Assembly: GCA_025449435.1 (NCBI GenBank)
Contig: JANWJO010000021.1
Span: forward strand, 1-12,525
DNA from: Chloroflexota bacterium
GTDB lineage: Bacteria; Chloroflexota; UBA4733
Direction of reading: 5' to 3'
DNA length: 12,525 nucleotides
Shown here: in pieces, positions 1 to 5,588 of the stretch
Layout of the letters: the number at the start of each line of letters is the position of its first letter
Numbering within the stretch: the first letter of the stretch is position 1
Notes under the pieces: generated by a model
What the model saw: the letters and a program-made list of their open reading frames with translations, nothing else
What the model was told of the DNA's origin: nothing
Databases searched by the model: none
Position numbers and translations under genes: made by a program

Positions 1-207
1 ACGATGGGTGCCCATCGCCTCCCCAACGACGTGGTGCGCGCCGCCCTCAATAAGCCGCGCGGCAGCACCCGCACGCCCTACCCGGTCTTGAGCGAGCCGG
101 AAGGGGCGGCCTTGCTCGGGGCGGTGACCACGCCGCGCGACCTGGCCCTCTTCGCCGTGATGCTGGGGGCGGCGCTGCGGCCTGCTGCCGGCACGTCTCG
201 CGTGTGA
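1..207 (+). pseudogene. Tyrosine recombinase (phage-integrase family) fragment
   Basis: The frame is open from the window edge to a stop at 205-207, so the true start may lie outside the window; the first ATG is at 4. About residues 26-60 (numbered from that ATG) read PYPVLSEPEGAALL, then TPRDLALFAVMLGAALRP. This is the usual opening of the tyrosine-recombinase catalytic domain: a proline/leucine-E-E-LL segment followed by 'RD-ALL-LML-GLR', where the Arg of the last triplet is the first catalytic Arg in intact enzymes. Similarity stops at that Arg (about position 180). No His-x-x-Arg or Tyr motif follows, and the frame ends nine residues later. It is therefore a truncated, probably dead, integrase. 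The break coincides with the end of a transposase relic on the other strand. The family call rests on motif recognition only. Confidence 0.5.
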
Positions 208-349
208 GCACCAATCCCGGCACCTTGGCCGGCGGCAGGTGGTCAAGGGCGGTCTCCCGGTCGCCCGGCCCCACCCGCCGATGCGTAGCCGCCAGCTCGT
301 GTTCCGCCGTAAAGATCTCCACGTTCCGCGCGCCGCCGCCCATGTGCAT
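176..349 (-). pseudogene. IS21-family (IstA-like) transposase C-terminal relic
   Basis: The minus strand from 349 to about 176 encodes a segment containing RNVEIFTAEHELAATHRR, later DHLPPAKVPGLVLTRETC, then RQQAA. This matches the C-terminal beta-barrel of IS21-type transposases (Mu transposase C-terminal fold). Members there carry 'VEI(F/Y)...L(V)A(T/S)H.R', a Gly/Arg stretch, 'HLPP.K', and a closing Cys-x-x-Ala-Ala helix. After the AA the frame becomes Pro/Arg-rich and is only the antisense of the integrase relic, so homology ends at about 176-180. In the same frame a TAG lies immediately before the ATG at 349, so the catalytic DDE part is missing or frame-disrupted. No IstB helper ATPase gene and no terminal inverted repeat were recognised. 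It is a remnant, not an active element. Confidence 0.5.
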
Positions 350-442
350 CTAGCATCGCTTGCAGCAACGACGGATTGCCTTACAGCCAGACGGCGAGCG
401 TGCCGGTGGCGGGTGCTGCCGGCCCACTGATCGTTCGGCTGC
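208..442. other. Gene-free stretch containing transposase debris
   Basis: Apart from the minus-strand transposase relic, which reaches 349, no supported gene is seen. Positions 350-442 contain short frames with no recognisable homology and probably represent decayed mobile-element sequence downstream of the minus-strand gene that ends at 443. Confidence 0.4.
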
Positions 443-1378
443 TTAGTGCTGCATGTTCGACGAAGCATCTGGTGGCCAGGGCACACCGGGGGCGCCGGCG
501 AGGAGGTGGGCGGCGCGCAGCCAGGATGTGGCTTCCGCGCCGCGTGGCTCGCCGCGAAAGCGGTAGTCGCTCTTGCGGATGAGCTCGCCGAGTTCACGTT
601 CCAAGCTGCGCAATTGCTCGGCGCCAGTGTGCGCCAGGTGCGTGGCCGCATGGGGGCTGGGCGCCATTTGCAGCGCGGCGTACAGGTGCGGCAGGCACAG
701 CGGCGCAGCGCCCAAAGGCGCCACCTCCGCGTCGCTGGCGCTGCTTGCCAGCGCCGCGCAGCGAGCGCAAGCCAGTGCCGCGGCCGGCAGCGGGCTGGTG
801 TGCTGCGCTGGTGGAGGCAGCACCGGCACGGCGTGCAGCAACTCGCGGGCAGCCGCGTCGGAGCAGCAGTCGAGGGCCGTGGCGGCGTGAGGCGCGCACA
901 GGCCGTGCGAGGCCAGGAAGGCGCCGGCGAACGCTGGCTGGGCAAGGTGGTCGAGCAGGGTTGAAACGTAGCTGGTTTCGGCACTGTGCAAGCGCTGGCA
1001 GGCGATGCAGGGCTGTTGGGGCGCCAGGGCTTTCAGCAGGGCCTGTGCGCGGCGCGGCCGGGTGCGCGGTGCCTCGACGCTGCGCGGCGACCAGGGTCCG
1101 CTGCCGTCCAGGATGGGGATGATGGTGTGCAGCAGGTCGCGGTAGATAAGCGCAGCGCCGAGCTCGTCGCCCATACTGGTGTACTGCGCGGTGTGCCGGT
1201 TGCAGAAGCCACGGGCGGCGCGGATGCTGGCGCGCAGCGTGAAGTCGTTGGTGTTCTCGTACACGAGGGCCTCGAAGAAGCGCTGGACCGAGCGCAGGGT
1301 ATAGCGGCACACCGCGCAACCGGGCAGGGCGAAACCATCACGCAGGTCGAAATACAGGCTCGTTCTGCCCCGGGCCAC
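443..1378 (-). CDS. DUF6062-like protein with three CxxC...CxxH modules
   Basis: This 311-residue soluble protein has no signal peptide or membrane segment. It repeats one pattern three times: C21-x2-C24 with C59-x2-H62, C124-x2-C127 with C161-x2-H164, and C204-x2-C207 with C228-x2-H231. Each set could bind one metal ion such as zinc. Near the C-terminus, DYRFRGEPRGAEATSWLRA matches the conserved block I associate with the DUF6062 family, found in Chloroflexota and Firmicutes; the function is unknown. The start is GTG at 1378-1376, chosen because GGAGG lies six bases upstream and the first Cys pair follows closely. The gene stands alone on the minus strand, behind a 480-base structured intergenic stretch. 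The family name is from memory; the Cys/His layout is directly visible. Confidence 0.7.
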   Translation of the reverse strand: MARGRTSLYFDLRDGFALPGCAVCRYTLRSVQRFFEALVYENTNDFTLRASIRAARGFCNRHTAQYTSMGDELGAALIYRDLLHTIIPILDGSGPWSPRSVEAPRTRPRRAQALLKALAPQQPCIACQRLHSAETSYVSTLLDHLAQPAFAGAFLASHGLCAPHAATALDCCSDAAARELLHAVPVLPPPAQHTSPLPAAALACARCAALASSASDAEVAPLGAAPLCLPHLYAALQMAPSPHAATHLAHTGAEQLRSLERELGELIRKSDYRFRGEPRGAEATSWLRAAHLLAGAPGVPWPPDASSNMQH

Positions 1379-1433
1379 GGGTACCCTCCGCGCTGCGTGC
1401 TCTGTAGCGTAACCTGCTGCGCGGTGGTTGCAG

Positions 1434-1490
1434 CGACCCCTGTCGTCTCACAGCGGGGGGAGGAAACTACGACCCTCCTGTCGTCCCCCC
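1434..1490 (+). repeat. Two copies of a CGACCC(cy)CTGTCGTC repeat
   Basis: The motif reads CGACCCCTGTCGTCTC at 1434-1449 and CGACCCTCCTGTCGTCCCCC at about 1470-1489. A third copy lies nearly 9 kb away at 10411-10432, between the sensor kinase and its regulator. Arms CGAC and GTCG can pair, giving a small hairpin. It appears to be one module of the GC-rich repeat family scattered through the window. Confidence 0.5.
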
Positions 1491-1523
1491 TGGCGGATGA
1501 CTGGGGGTGGTATGGCAAGCAGA

Positions 1524-1542
1524 CGGCACATTTGATGTGCCG
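1524..1542. other. Perfect 8-bp inverted repeat
   Basis: CGGCACAT, then TTG, then ATGTGCCG forms a perfect 8-bp stem with a 3-base loop in the gene-free region upstream of the DUF6062-like gene. It could be an RNA hairpin in that gene's leader or a DNA operator. No T-tract follows on either strand, so a simple intrinsic terminator is unlikely. Confidence 0.5.
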
Positions 1543-1578
1543 GTTCCTCTGGTCGGCAGCGCGCCGGTCCACCAACCC

Positions 1579-1611
1579 AGGGAGCCCGACACTTCAGTGT
1601 CCGGGCTCCCT
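1579..1611. other. Long near-perfect hairpin, 13-14 bp stem
   Basis: The arms AGGGAGCCCGACAC and GTGTCCGGGCTCCCT pair with a single bulged base around a TTCA loop. It is the strongest single hairpin in this intergenic stretch. Neither strand has a run of T residues after it, so it is either a factor-dependent terminator or part of a structured leader. Confidence 0.6.
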
Positions 1612-1689
1612 CGTAGCGGCTCGGTCGGTCGGACCACTATTCCGCTCCCTTGCTGTACCACCTCCAGCGAGCGCCCTGGCAGGGAGACT

Positions 1690-1749
1690 GAGCTGCCGGC
1701 CGTGATTGTCGTGCCTGTTCGAGGGATCGTACCCACCTGCCGGCAGCTC
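1690..1749. other. 11-bp perfect inverted repeat enclosing about 38 bases
   Basis: GAGCTGCCGGC (1690-1700) is the exact reverse complement of GCCGGCAGCTC (1739-1749). The wide spacing suggests the closing stem of a multi-branched RNA or the ends of a small element. It abuts the 1750-1769 hairpin directly, so two stems are stacked head to tail. Confidence 0.55.
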
Positions 1750-1769
1750 GGTTCCCCTCTTGGGGAACC
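1750..1769. terminator. Terminator-like hairpin, 8-bp perfect stem
   Basis: GGTTCCCC and GGGGAACC form a perfect stem around a TCTT loop about 90 bases past the stop of the minus-strand ABC operon. It could end that transcript, but the minus-strand exit is GAGC, with no U-tract, so intrinsic termination is doubtful. It may instead belong to the structured region around it. Confidence 0.3.
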
Positions 1770-1809
1770 TTAAGGAGGGGTCCGTAACCTTGTCCCGCCA
1801 GGCTGCGCT

Positions 1810-1852
1810 CGTCGTGGCTGCTCCCCTCTCCCGCTAGGGGGAGGGGTCCGTA
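1810..1852 (+). repeat. GC-rich repeat hairpin (CGTCGTGGCTGCTCCCCTC type)
   Basis: The segment starts CGTCGTGGCTGCTCCCCTC and closes with GGGGGAGGGGTCCGTA, forming a stem of about 10 bp with one mismatch around a GCTA loop. A near-identical start, CGTCGTGGCTGCTCCCCTC, occurs at 10352-10370, and a related CTTCGTGGCTGCTCCCTTCC occurs at 6401-6420. The end, GAGGGGTCCGTA, also occurs at 1775-1786 and nearly so at 12467-12478. It lies just downstream of the ABC operon stop. Confidence 0.6.
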
Positions 1853-1859
1853 TCTCCCT

Positions 1860-2738
1860 TTACCCGCGCAGGCCGGTGAAGGTGATGCCTTCGATGAACG
1901 TGCGCTGGGCCAGGAAGAAGATGATGATCATGGGGGCGATGACCAGGAGGCTGGAGGCCATGAGCGGCGCCCACTCGGTTTGGTGCGCGCTCTGAAAGCT
2001 GTATAGCCCGATGGAGAGCGTATAGGTCTCGGGCTTGTTGAGGAAGATGAGCGGGCCGAAGAAATCGGTCCAGCTGCCCTGGAATTGGAACAGCACCACC
2101 ACAGCAAGCGCCGGTTTGGACAGGGGCAGGATGACGCGCCACAACACGCCCATGTGGGTGGCGCCATCCATCACGGCGGCGTCCACCAGGTCTTGCGGCT
2201 GCTGCAAGAAGAACTGGCGCAGCAAGAAGATGAAGAAGGCCTGCCCGAAGAAGTTGGGCACGATGAGCGGCAGGTAGGTGCCGACCCATCCCATATGGGC
2301 GAACAGGATATAGAGCGGGATCAGCGTGACGTAGTTGGGGATCATGAGGGTGGCGAGCACCAGCACGAAGATCGCGTCGCGGCCCGGCCAGCGCACGCGC
2401 GCGAAGCCATAGGCCACCAGCACGGAGCTGAGCAGCGTCCCCACCACCGAGGGCACGGTGATGGTCATGGTGTTAAGCAGGTAGGGCCCAAAGGGAAAGT
2501 ACTGGAAGGAGTCGGGATAGTTGTTCCATTGGATGACGTCGGGCCACCACATGGGCGGCACCAGGAACACTTGGCTTTCCAGCTTGAGGGAGGTGGAGAT
2601 CATCCAGAACAGCGGGAACACAAACGCGAGGGACGCTGCGAGCACGATGAGGAACACCACAACCTTGCCCAGCATGGGCAAGGTGATAGGCAGAGATCGG
2701 CGCGTGGTCGTGGGCGCGCGTACGGCTACACCGGCCAT
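1860..2738 (-). CDS. ABC sugar-type importer permease, MalG/UgpE-like
   Basis: This 292-residue inner-membrane protein has about six hydrophobic segments, the first at residues 26-50 after a basic N-terminus. The cytoplasmic EAA loop that docks the ATPase is clear at about residues 184-205 (LVDAAVMDGATHMGVLWRVILP), with the conserved D-G-A and the ILP end. The C-terminus, FIEGITFTGLRG, is the hallmark of the MalG-type half of carbohydrate importers (binding-protein-dependent transport inner membrane component family). Length is normal. The ATG at 2738 has a GGGTGG ribosome site and lies 12 bases after the stop of the MalF-like gene, so they are co-transcribed. It should form a heterodimer with that permease. 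The substrate cannot be told from sequence; the family and position suggest a sugar, glycerol-phosphate or similar polar solute. Confidence 0.93.
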   Translation of the reverse strand: MAGVAVRAPTTTRRSLPITLPMLGKVVVFLIVLAASLAFVFPLFWMISTSLKLESQVFLVPPMWWPDVIQWNNYPDSFQYFPFGPYLLNTMTITVPSVVGTLLSSVLVAYGFARVRWPGRDAIFVLVLATLMIPNYVTLIPLYILFAHMGWVGTYLPLIVPNFFGQAFFIFLLRQFFLQQPQDLVDAAVMDGATHMGVLWRVILPLSKPALAVVVLFQFQGSWTDFFGPLIFLNKPETYTLSIGLYSFQSAHQTEWAPLMASSLLVIAPMIIIFFLAQRTFIEGITFTGLRG

Positions 2739-2750
2739 CGTGAGACCACC

Positions 2751-3641
2751 CTATCCATAATGCACGAAGCTTCTAGACAACCGGATTGACAGCATGGTCA
2801 TGAGGAAGACGGCGATGAACATGAGCCAGGCCATCGCCGAGGCATACCCCATTTTGTAGTAGACGAAGGCGTTGTTGAACAGGTTGATGGAGTACATCAG
2901 CGTGGCGTTGAGCGGACCCCCAGCGGTCATGATGAATGGGGCGGTGAACACTTGAGTCGCGCCAATAAGCCCGAGGATGAAGTTAAACAGGATGACCGGC
3001 GACACCATCGGAACGGTGACGTGCCTGGCGGATTGGAGGGGGCCGGCGCCATCCAGCGAGGCGGCCTCATACAGCACGCGCGGCACGTCTTGCAACCCGG
3101 CGAGGAAGATGATGACGGCAGCGCCGATCCCCCAGACACTCAGGATGATCAGCGCCGGCATGGCCCAGGTGGGGCTGCTCAGCCAGGGAATCGGTGGGAT
3201 GCGCACCAGCCCCAAGGCCGCGTTGATGATGCCACCGTCGGTGTTGAACAGCATGATCCACAGGATCGCTGACGCGACGGTGGGCACCACGGTAGGCAAA
3301 TAGAACGCGGTGCGGAAGAAGCTGCGACCGGCGATGCCAACGTTCAACAAGATGGCGAAGAACAGCGCCACTACCAGATCGAGCGGCACACTGGTTATCA
3401 CGTAGTACGCGGTGTTCTTGATGGAGGTCGTGAACAGATCGTCTTGCGTGAACAGCACGTTGAAGTTGTTCAGGCCGATCCAGATCGGCCGGTCGATGAT
3501 GCGGTAGTTGGTGAAGCTGTAGTAGAGCGATGCGACCACGGGATACAGCGTGAACCACACGAACCCAATAGTCCACGGCGAGATGAACAGCATGCCAGCG
3601 ATCAGCTCGCGTCGCTGGCGGCGCGTTAACCGTGAGCGCAT
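2751..3641 (-). CDS. ABC sugar-type importer permease, MalF/UgpA-like
   Basis: This 296-residue protein starts with a basic tail (RSRLTRRQRRE) followed by a first membrane helix containing SPWTIGFVWFTLYPV, typical of MalF/UgpA-type permeases without the long periplasmic insert of E. coli MalF. The EAA loop is at about residues 190-212 (YEAASLDGAGPLQSARHVTV then PMV). About six membrane segments are visible. The ATG at 3641 is supported by AGGAGGG four bases upstream. It sits 22 bases after the binding-protein gene and 12 bases before the second permease, in binding protein, MalF-like, MalG-like order, which is standard for carbohydrate importers. No ATPase gene is in the cluster. Such operons often rely on a shared ATPase (MsmX/UgpC type) encoded elsewhere. 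Confidence 0.93.
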   Translation of the reverse strand: MRSRLTRRQRRELIAGMLFISPWTIGFVWFTLYPVVASLYYSFTNYRIIDRPIWIGLNNFNVLFTQDDLFTTSIKNTAYYVITSVPLDLVVALFFAILLNVGIAGRSFFRTAFYLPTVVPTVASAILWIMLFNTDGGIINAALGLVRIPPIPWLSSPTWAMPALIILSVWGIGAAVIIFLAGLQDVPRVLYEAASLDGAGPLQSARHVTVPMVSPVILFNFILGLIGATQVFTAPFIMTAGGPLNATLMYSINLFNNAFVYYKMGYASAMAWLMFIAVFLMTMLSIRLSRSFVHYG

Positions 3642-3663
3642 ACGCCCTCCTAGCCGCTAGCTT

Positions 3664-5199
3664 TTATTTGGTCTGCGCGAGCTGCTGCTTGGTCTTCTGG
3701 TCGAGCTGGGTGAGCGCGTCCTTCGGCGACGCCTTCTTGTAGATCACTTGCTGCGTGGCGAACGTCAACTGATCACTGAAGTAGTCGATCACGGGCGAGA
3801 TGATCGGCGGCGTCATATGGTTGGTTTTGAGCATATCGATCCAGGTGGTCATGAGCGGTACCTTGGCGGCGAACTCGGCGGAGTAGGCGACCGCAGTGGT
3901 GGGTGGCACGTTGTTCTCTTCGACGTTCCACTGCAGCACGGCTTGGTCGCTGCCCATCCACTTGATGAGGGTCACCGATTCCGCTTGGTGTTTGACACCC
4001 TTGGGGATCACGAACACGTTGCCACCGCCGGTGGCACCGGAGCCGTAGGGCACGCCCGTGGCGGTGGGTGGGAAGGCCACGCCATATTTGAGCTTGGGGG
4101 CAAGGTCGGGCAGGGTGATCGGGACGTATTCGCCGATGCCTTCCATGGCCATCTGCCCATTGTAGAACGGCGTTTGGTTGCCTGTGAACAGCTTGGTGAA
4201 GGAGGTCACCTTGTCGGGCCCACCCAGCATGTCGGCGTACTTCAGGTACCACTCCATGGCCTTGACGTTGGCGTCGGTCACGATGGTGAACTCGCCCTTG
4301 GTGGCGTCGAAGTAGCTGCCGCCGAAGCAGGCGGTCCAGGTCGGGGTGTCGGCCGTGATCCAAGGAGCGAAGGGGATCTGGCCCAGCGAGCCGTCGGCCT
4401 TGGTCTTGAGGAGTTTGGTGGACATGGCGTCCATCTCGTCGGTGGTCTTGGGCGGGGTATTGGGGTCCAGTCCAGCCGCCTGGAACAGGTCCTTGTTCCA
4501 GGCCAGGATCTGGAAGTCGAATTCCTGCATGAAGCCCCACAGGTGCCCATTAAAGTTGATCATCTGCCAGGCGATCGGGAAGTAGTCCGACTCTTTGACG
4601 CCGGACTGCGCTGCGTAGGCATCGAGCGGGATGATGAGGCCCTGCGACGACCAGGTGACGATGGGGGAGTAGTCGTACGTCATCATGGCGTCGGGGGCCT
4701 GGCCGGCAGCGATGGCCGTGACGTACTTGGTGTAATGGTTCGTGCTGGCGATGTAGGGGTCTTGAATCTGGAAATCGGTCTCCGGCTTGTTGAACGCGAC
4801 GGTCAACTCGTCCATGATCTTATGGCCAAGGGTGTCGCCGGTGGGGATCCAGAACTGCAAAACGAGGCCGGATTTGTTGGGAGCCGATGTTGCTGCTGCT
4901 GCCGAGGACGTGGTGACAGCGGCGGCGGATGTGGTAGTGGCTGCTGCTGCTGCCGACGTTGTGGTTGCTGCTGCCGACGATGTGGCGGCGGCGGATGTGG
5001 TGGCGGCTGCCGCGGCCGACGTGACGGCGGCAGCCGCCGATGTGGCAACTGCTGCTGCTGACGTGGCGGCTGCCGCGGCCGATGTGGCGGCGGTGACGGC
5101 ATTGCCACCACAGGCGGCGAGACCCACGCCCGCTATCGCGACCAGCCCAGTGCTCCCAAGCACTCGCAACAGACTCCGACGGGTAAACCTCTCGTGCAT
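3664..5199 (-). CDS. ABC solute-binding lipoprotein with long Ala/Thr/Ser linker
   Basis: This 511-residue extracellular binding protein opens with a twin-arginine-like signal (TRRSLLRV, residues 6-13), a hydrophobic core and a lipobox ending LAAC, placing the lipid-modified Cys at 30. Residues 34-105 are almost only Ala, Thr, Ser and Val in irregular TSAAAAA-like units. The folded domain starts at about residue 111 (LVLQFWIPTGD) and runs to the end, about 400 residues, the usual size for carbohydrate-binding family 1 proteins. WNKDLFQAAGLDP and the PKTTDEM region are typical of that family. The ATG at 5199 has GGAGAGGAG seven bases upstream. It is first in the operon with the two permeases and should deliver substrate to them outside the membrane. 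The substrate is unknown. The linker is unusually long and may span a thick cell envelope. Confidence 0.93.
   Translation of the reverse strand: MHERFTRRSLLRVLGSTGLVAIAGVGLAACGGNAVTAATSAAAAATSAAAVATSAAAAVTSAAAAATTSAAATSSAAATTTSAAAAATTTSAAAVTTSSAAAATSAPNKSGLVLQFWIPTGDTLGHKIMDELTVAFNKPETDFQIQDPYIASTNHYTKYVTAIAAGQAPDAMMTYDYSPIVTWSSQGLIIPLDAYAAQSGVKESDYFPIAWQMINFNGHLWGFMQEFDFQILAWNKDLFQAAGLDPNTPPKTTDEMDAMSTKLLKTKADGSLGQIPFAPWITADTPTWTACFGGSYFDATKGEFTIVTDANVKAMEWYLKYADMLGGPDKVTSFTKLFTGNQTPFYNGQMAMEGIGEYVPITLPDLAPKLKYGVAFPPTATGVPYGSGATGGGNVFVIPKGVKHQAESVTLIKWMGSDQAVLQWNVEENNVPPTTAVAYSAEFAAKVPLMTTWIDMLKTNHMTPPIISPVIDYFSDQLTFATQQVIYKKASPKDALTQLDQKTKQQLAQTK
4885..5100 (-). repeat. Degenerate in-frame repeat encoding a T-S-A-A-A linker
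   Basis: This part of the binding-protein gene is built from diverged units, about 18-24 bases long, of GCN-rich codons around ACGTCGGC / ACATCGGC (minus strand). They encode about ten TS-A(3-5) units. The codons vary among units (GCC, GCG, GCA, GCT), so the array is old or under selection for the protein rather than freshly expanded. On the opposite strand it creates a long Asp/Ala/Val frame that is only a shadow. Confidence 0.7.
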
Positions 5200-5206
5200 G
5201 GCCTGA

Positions 5207-5365
5207 CTCCTCTCCTACGCGATGGCAACGAGTGAGCCACGGCGACGGCCGCCCATGGCCCGAGGTACCAAGACTCTTAGGATGCGATCAGCTGTCAAGG
5301 CTTTCACTACTTCGTAACCGAGTGTACACACCGATCGGTAATAGTGCACGGATGTCAAGTGACGG
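5207..5365 (-). promoter_or_regulatory. Promoter/operator region of the ABC operon
   Basis: Read on the minus strand, two TTGACA boxes occur upstream of the binding-protein gene, at 5358-5353 and 5298-5293. Either could be a -35 element. After the nearer one, TAAGAG lies 13 bases on and AGTCTT 17 bases on, so no -10 box is convincing. Between the two boxes are two adjacent palindromes, GTGTACAC (5322-5329) and ACCGATCGGT (5330-5339), flanked by TTAC-like ends. This looks like a repressor operator (LacI- or TetR-type regulators use such sites), but no regulator gene is in the window. The exact transcription start cannot be set from sequence. Confidence 0.4.
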
Positions 5366-5565
5366 ACCTCACCCCCGTCCCCTCCCCGTCCGGGGAGGGG
5401 AGTTTCTCCAAGTGAGGCGTTAGCGGCCTTCGTGGAACAGGCACGCCCCGCTTCCTCAACAAGTTGAAAGGGGCACGAGGCCAGGGGAAAGGCACCCATG
5501 CAACGAGCATGCAAGCTCCCCTCCCCAGACGGGGAGGGTGCCCTTTGGGCGACGGGGGGTGAGGT
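5366..5565. repeat. 200-bp GC-rich repeat element with terminal inverted repeats
   Basis: The left end ACCTCACCCCCGTC (5366-5379) is matched by GACGGGGGGTGAGGT (5551-5565), its reverse complement apart from one extra base. Inside the ends a second pair matches: 5381-5402 versus the reverse complement of 5516-5537, 22 bases with one mismatch. Each inner arm is itself a hairpin (CCCCTCCCCG / CGGGGAGGGG). The core TTTCTCCAAGTGAGGCGTTAGC...TTCGTGG (5403-5435) recurs at 6376-6408 with one mismatch. No target-site duplication is evident. It resembles a MITE or REP-type non-coding element. It sits between the divergently transcribed ABC operon and nucleotidyltransferase gene and must supply or displace the latter's promoter. 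Confidence 0.65.
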
Positions 5566-5588
5566 TGCTCGTGGGGAGGAGTCTAACC

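Larger units (their letters stand above)
1379..1859. other. Gene-free structured intergenic region
   Basis: Between the ABC permease stop and the DUF6062-like start, both read on the minus strand, there are about 480 bases with no supported coding frame. The stretch holds at least four strong inverted repeats (1524-1542, 1579-1611, 1690-1749, 1750-1769), two copies of a CGACCC..TGTCGTC motif (1434-1449, 1470-1490) and a GC-rich repeat hairpin (1810-1852). Read on the minus strand it could be a long structured leader of the DUF6062-like gene, a set of terminators, or a pile-up of decayed repeats. It matches no riboswitch consensus I know well enough to name. Confidence 0.5.

Noticed and set aside
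1621..1680. T-box-like word GGAGGTGGTACAGC on the minus strand near strong hairpins
   Set aside because: The conserved T-box bulge is TGGNACC; here it is TGGTACA. No stem I or specifier loop could be built, and the downstream gene is not an amino-acid or tRNA-charging gene.
446..1705. Several overlapping plus- and minus-strand frames over the DUF6062-like gene
   Set aside because: They show Arg/Ala/Gly-rich shadow composition, no motifs, and no ribosome sites comparable to the 1378 start.
1715..1730. GTTCGAGGGATC, similar to a tRNA T-arm
   Set aside because: Only a three-pair stem forms, and no D-arm, anticodon arm or acceptor stem can be placed around it.
2085..2789. 234-residue plus-strand frame rich in His/Glu/Gly
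   Set aside because: It lies opposite the MalG-like permease, has no recognisable domain, and is explained by the third-position GC of the real gene.
3748..5061. Long 437-residue plus-strand frame
   Set aside because: It is the antisense of the solute-binding protein gene, rich in Gly/Cys/His and kept open by codon bias. The minus strand has a clear signal, domain and ribosome site.
5366..5565. Possible CRISPR-like repeat array
   Set aside because: The repeats are inverted and unequally spaced with no unique equal-length spacers, and no cas genes are present.
5538..5588. Upstream ATG of the nucleotidyltransferase at 5538
   Set aside because: It lies inside the repeat element without a ribosome site, and the added residues (MPFGRRGVRLLVGRS) are repeat-derived. 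ATG 5589 has a strong ribosome site.
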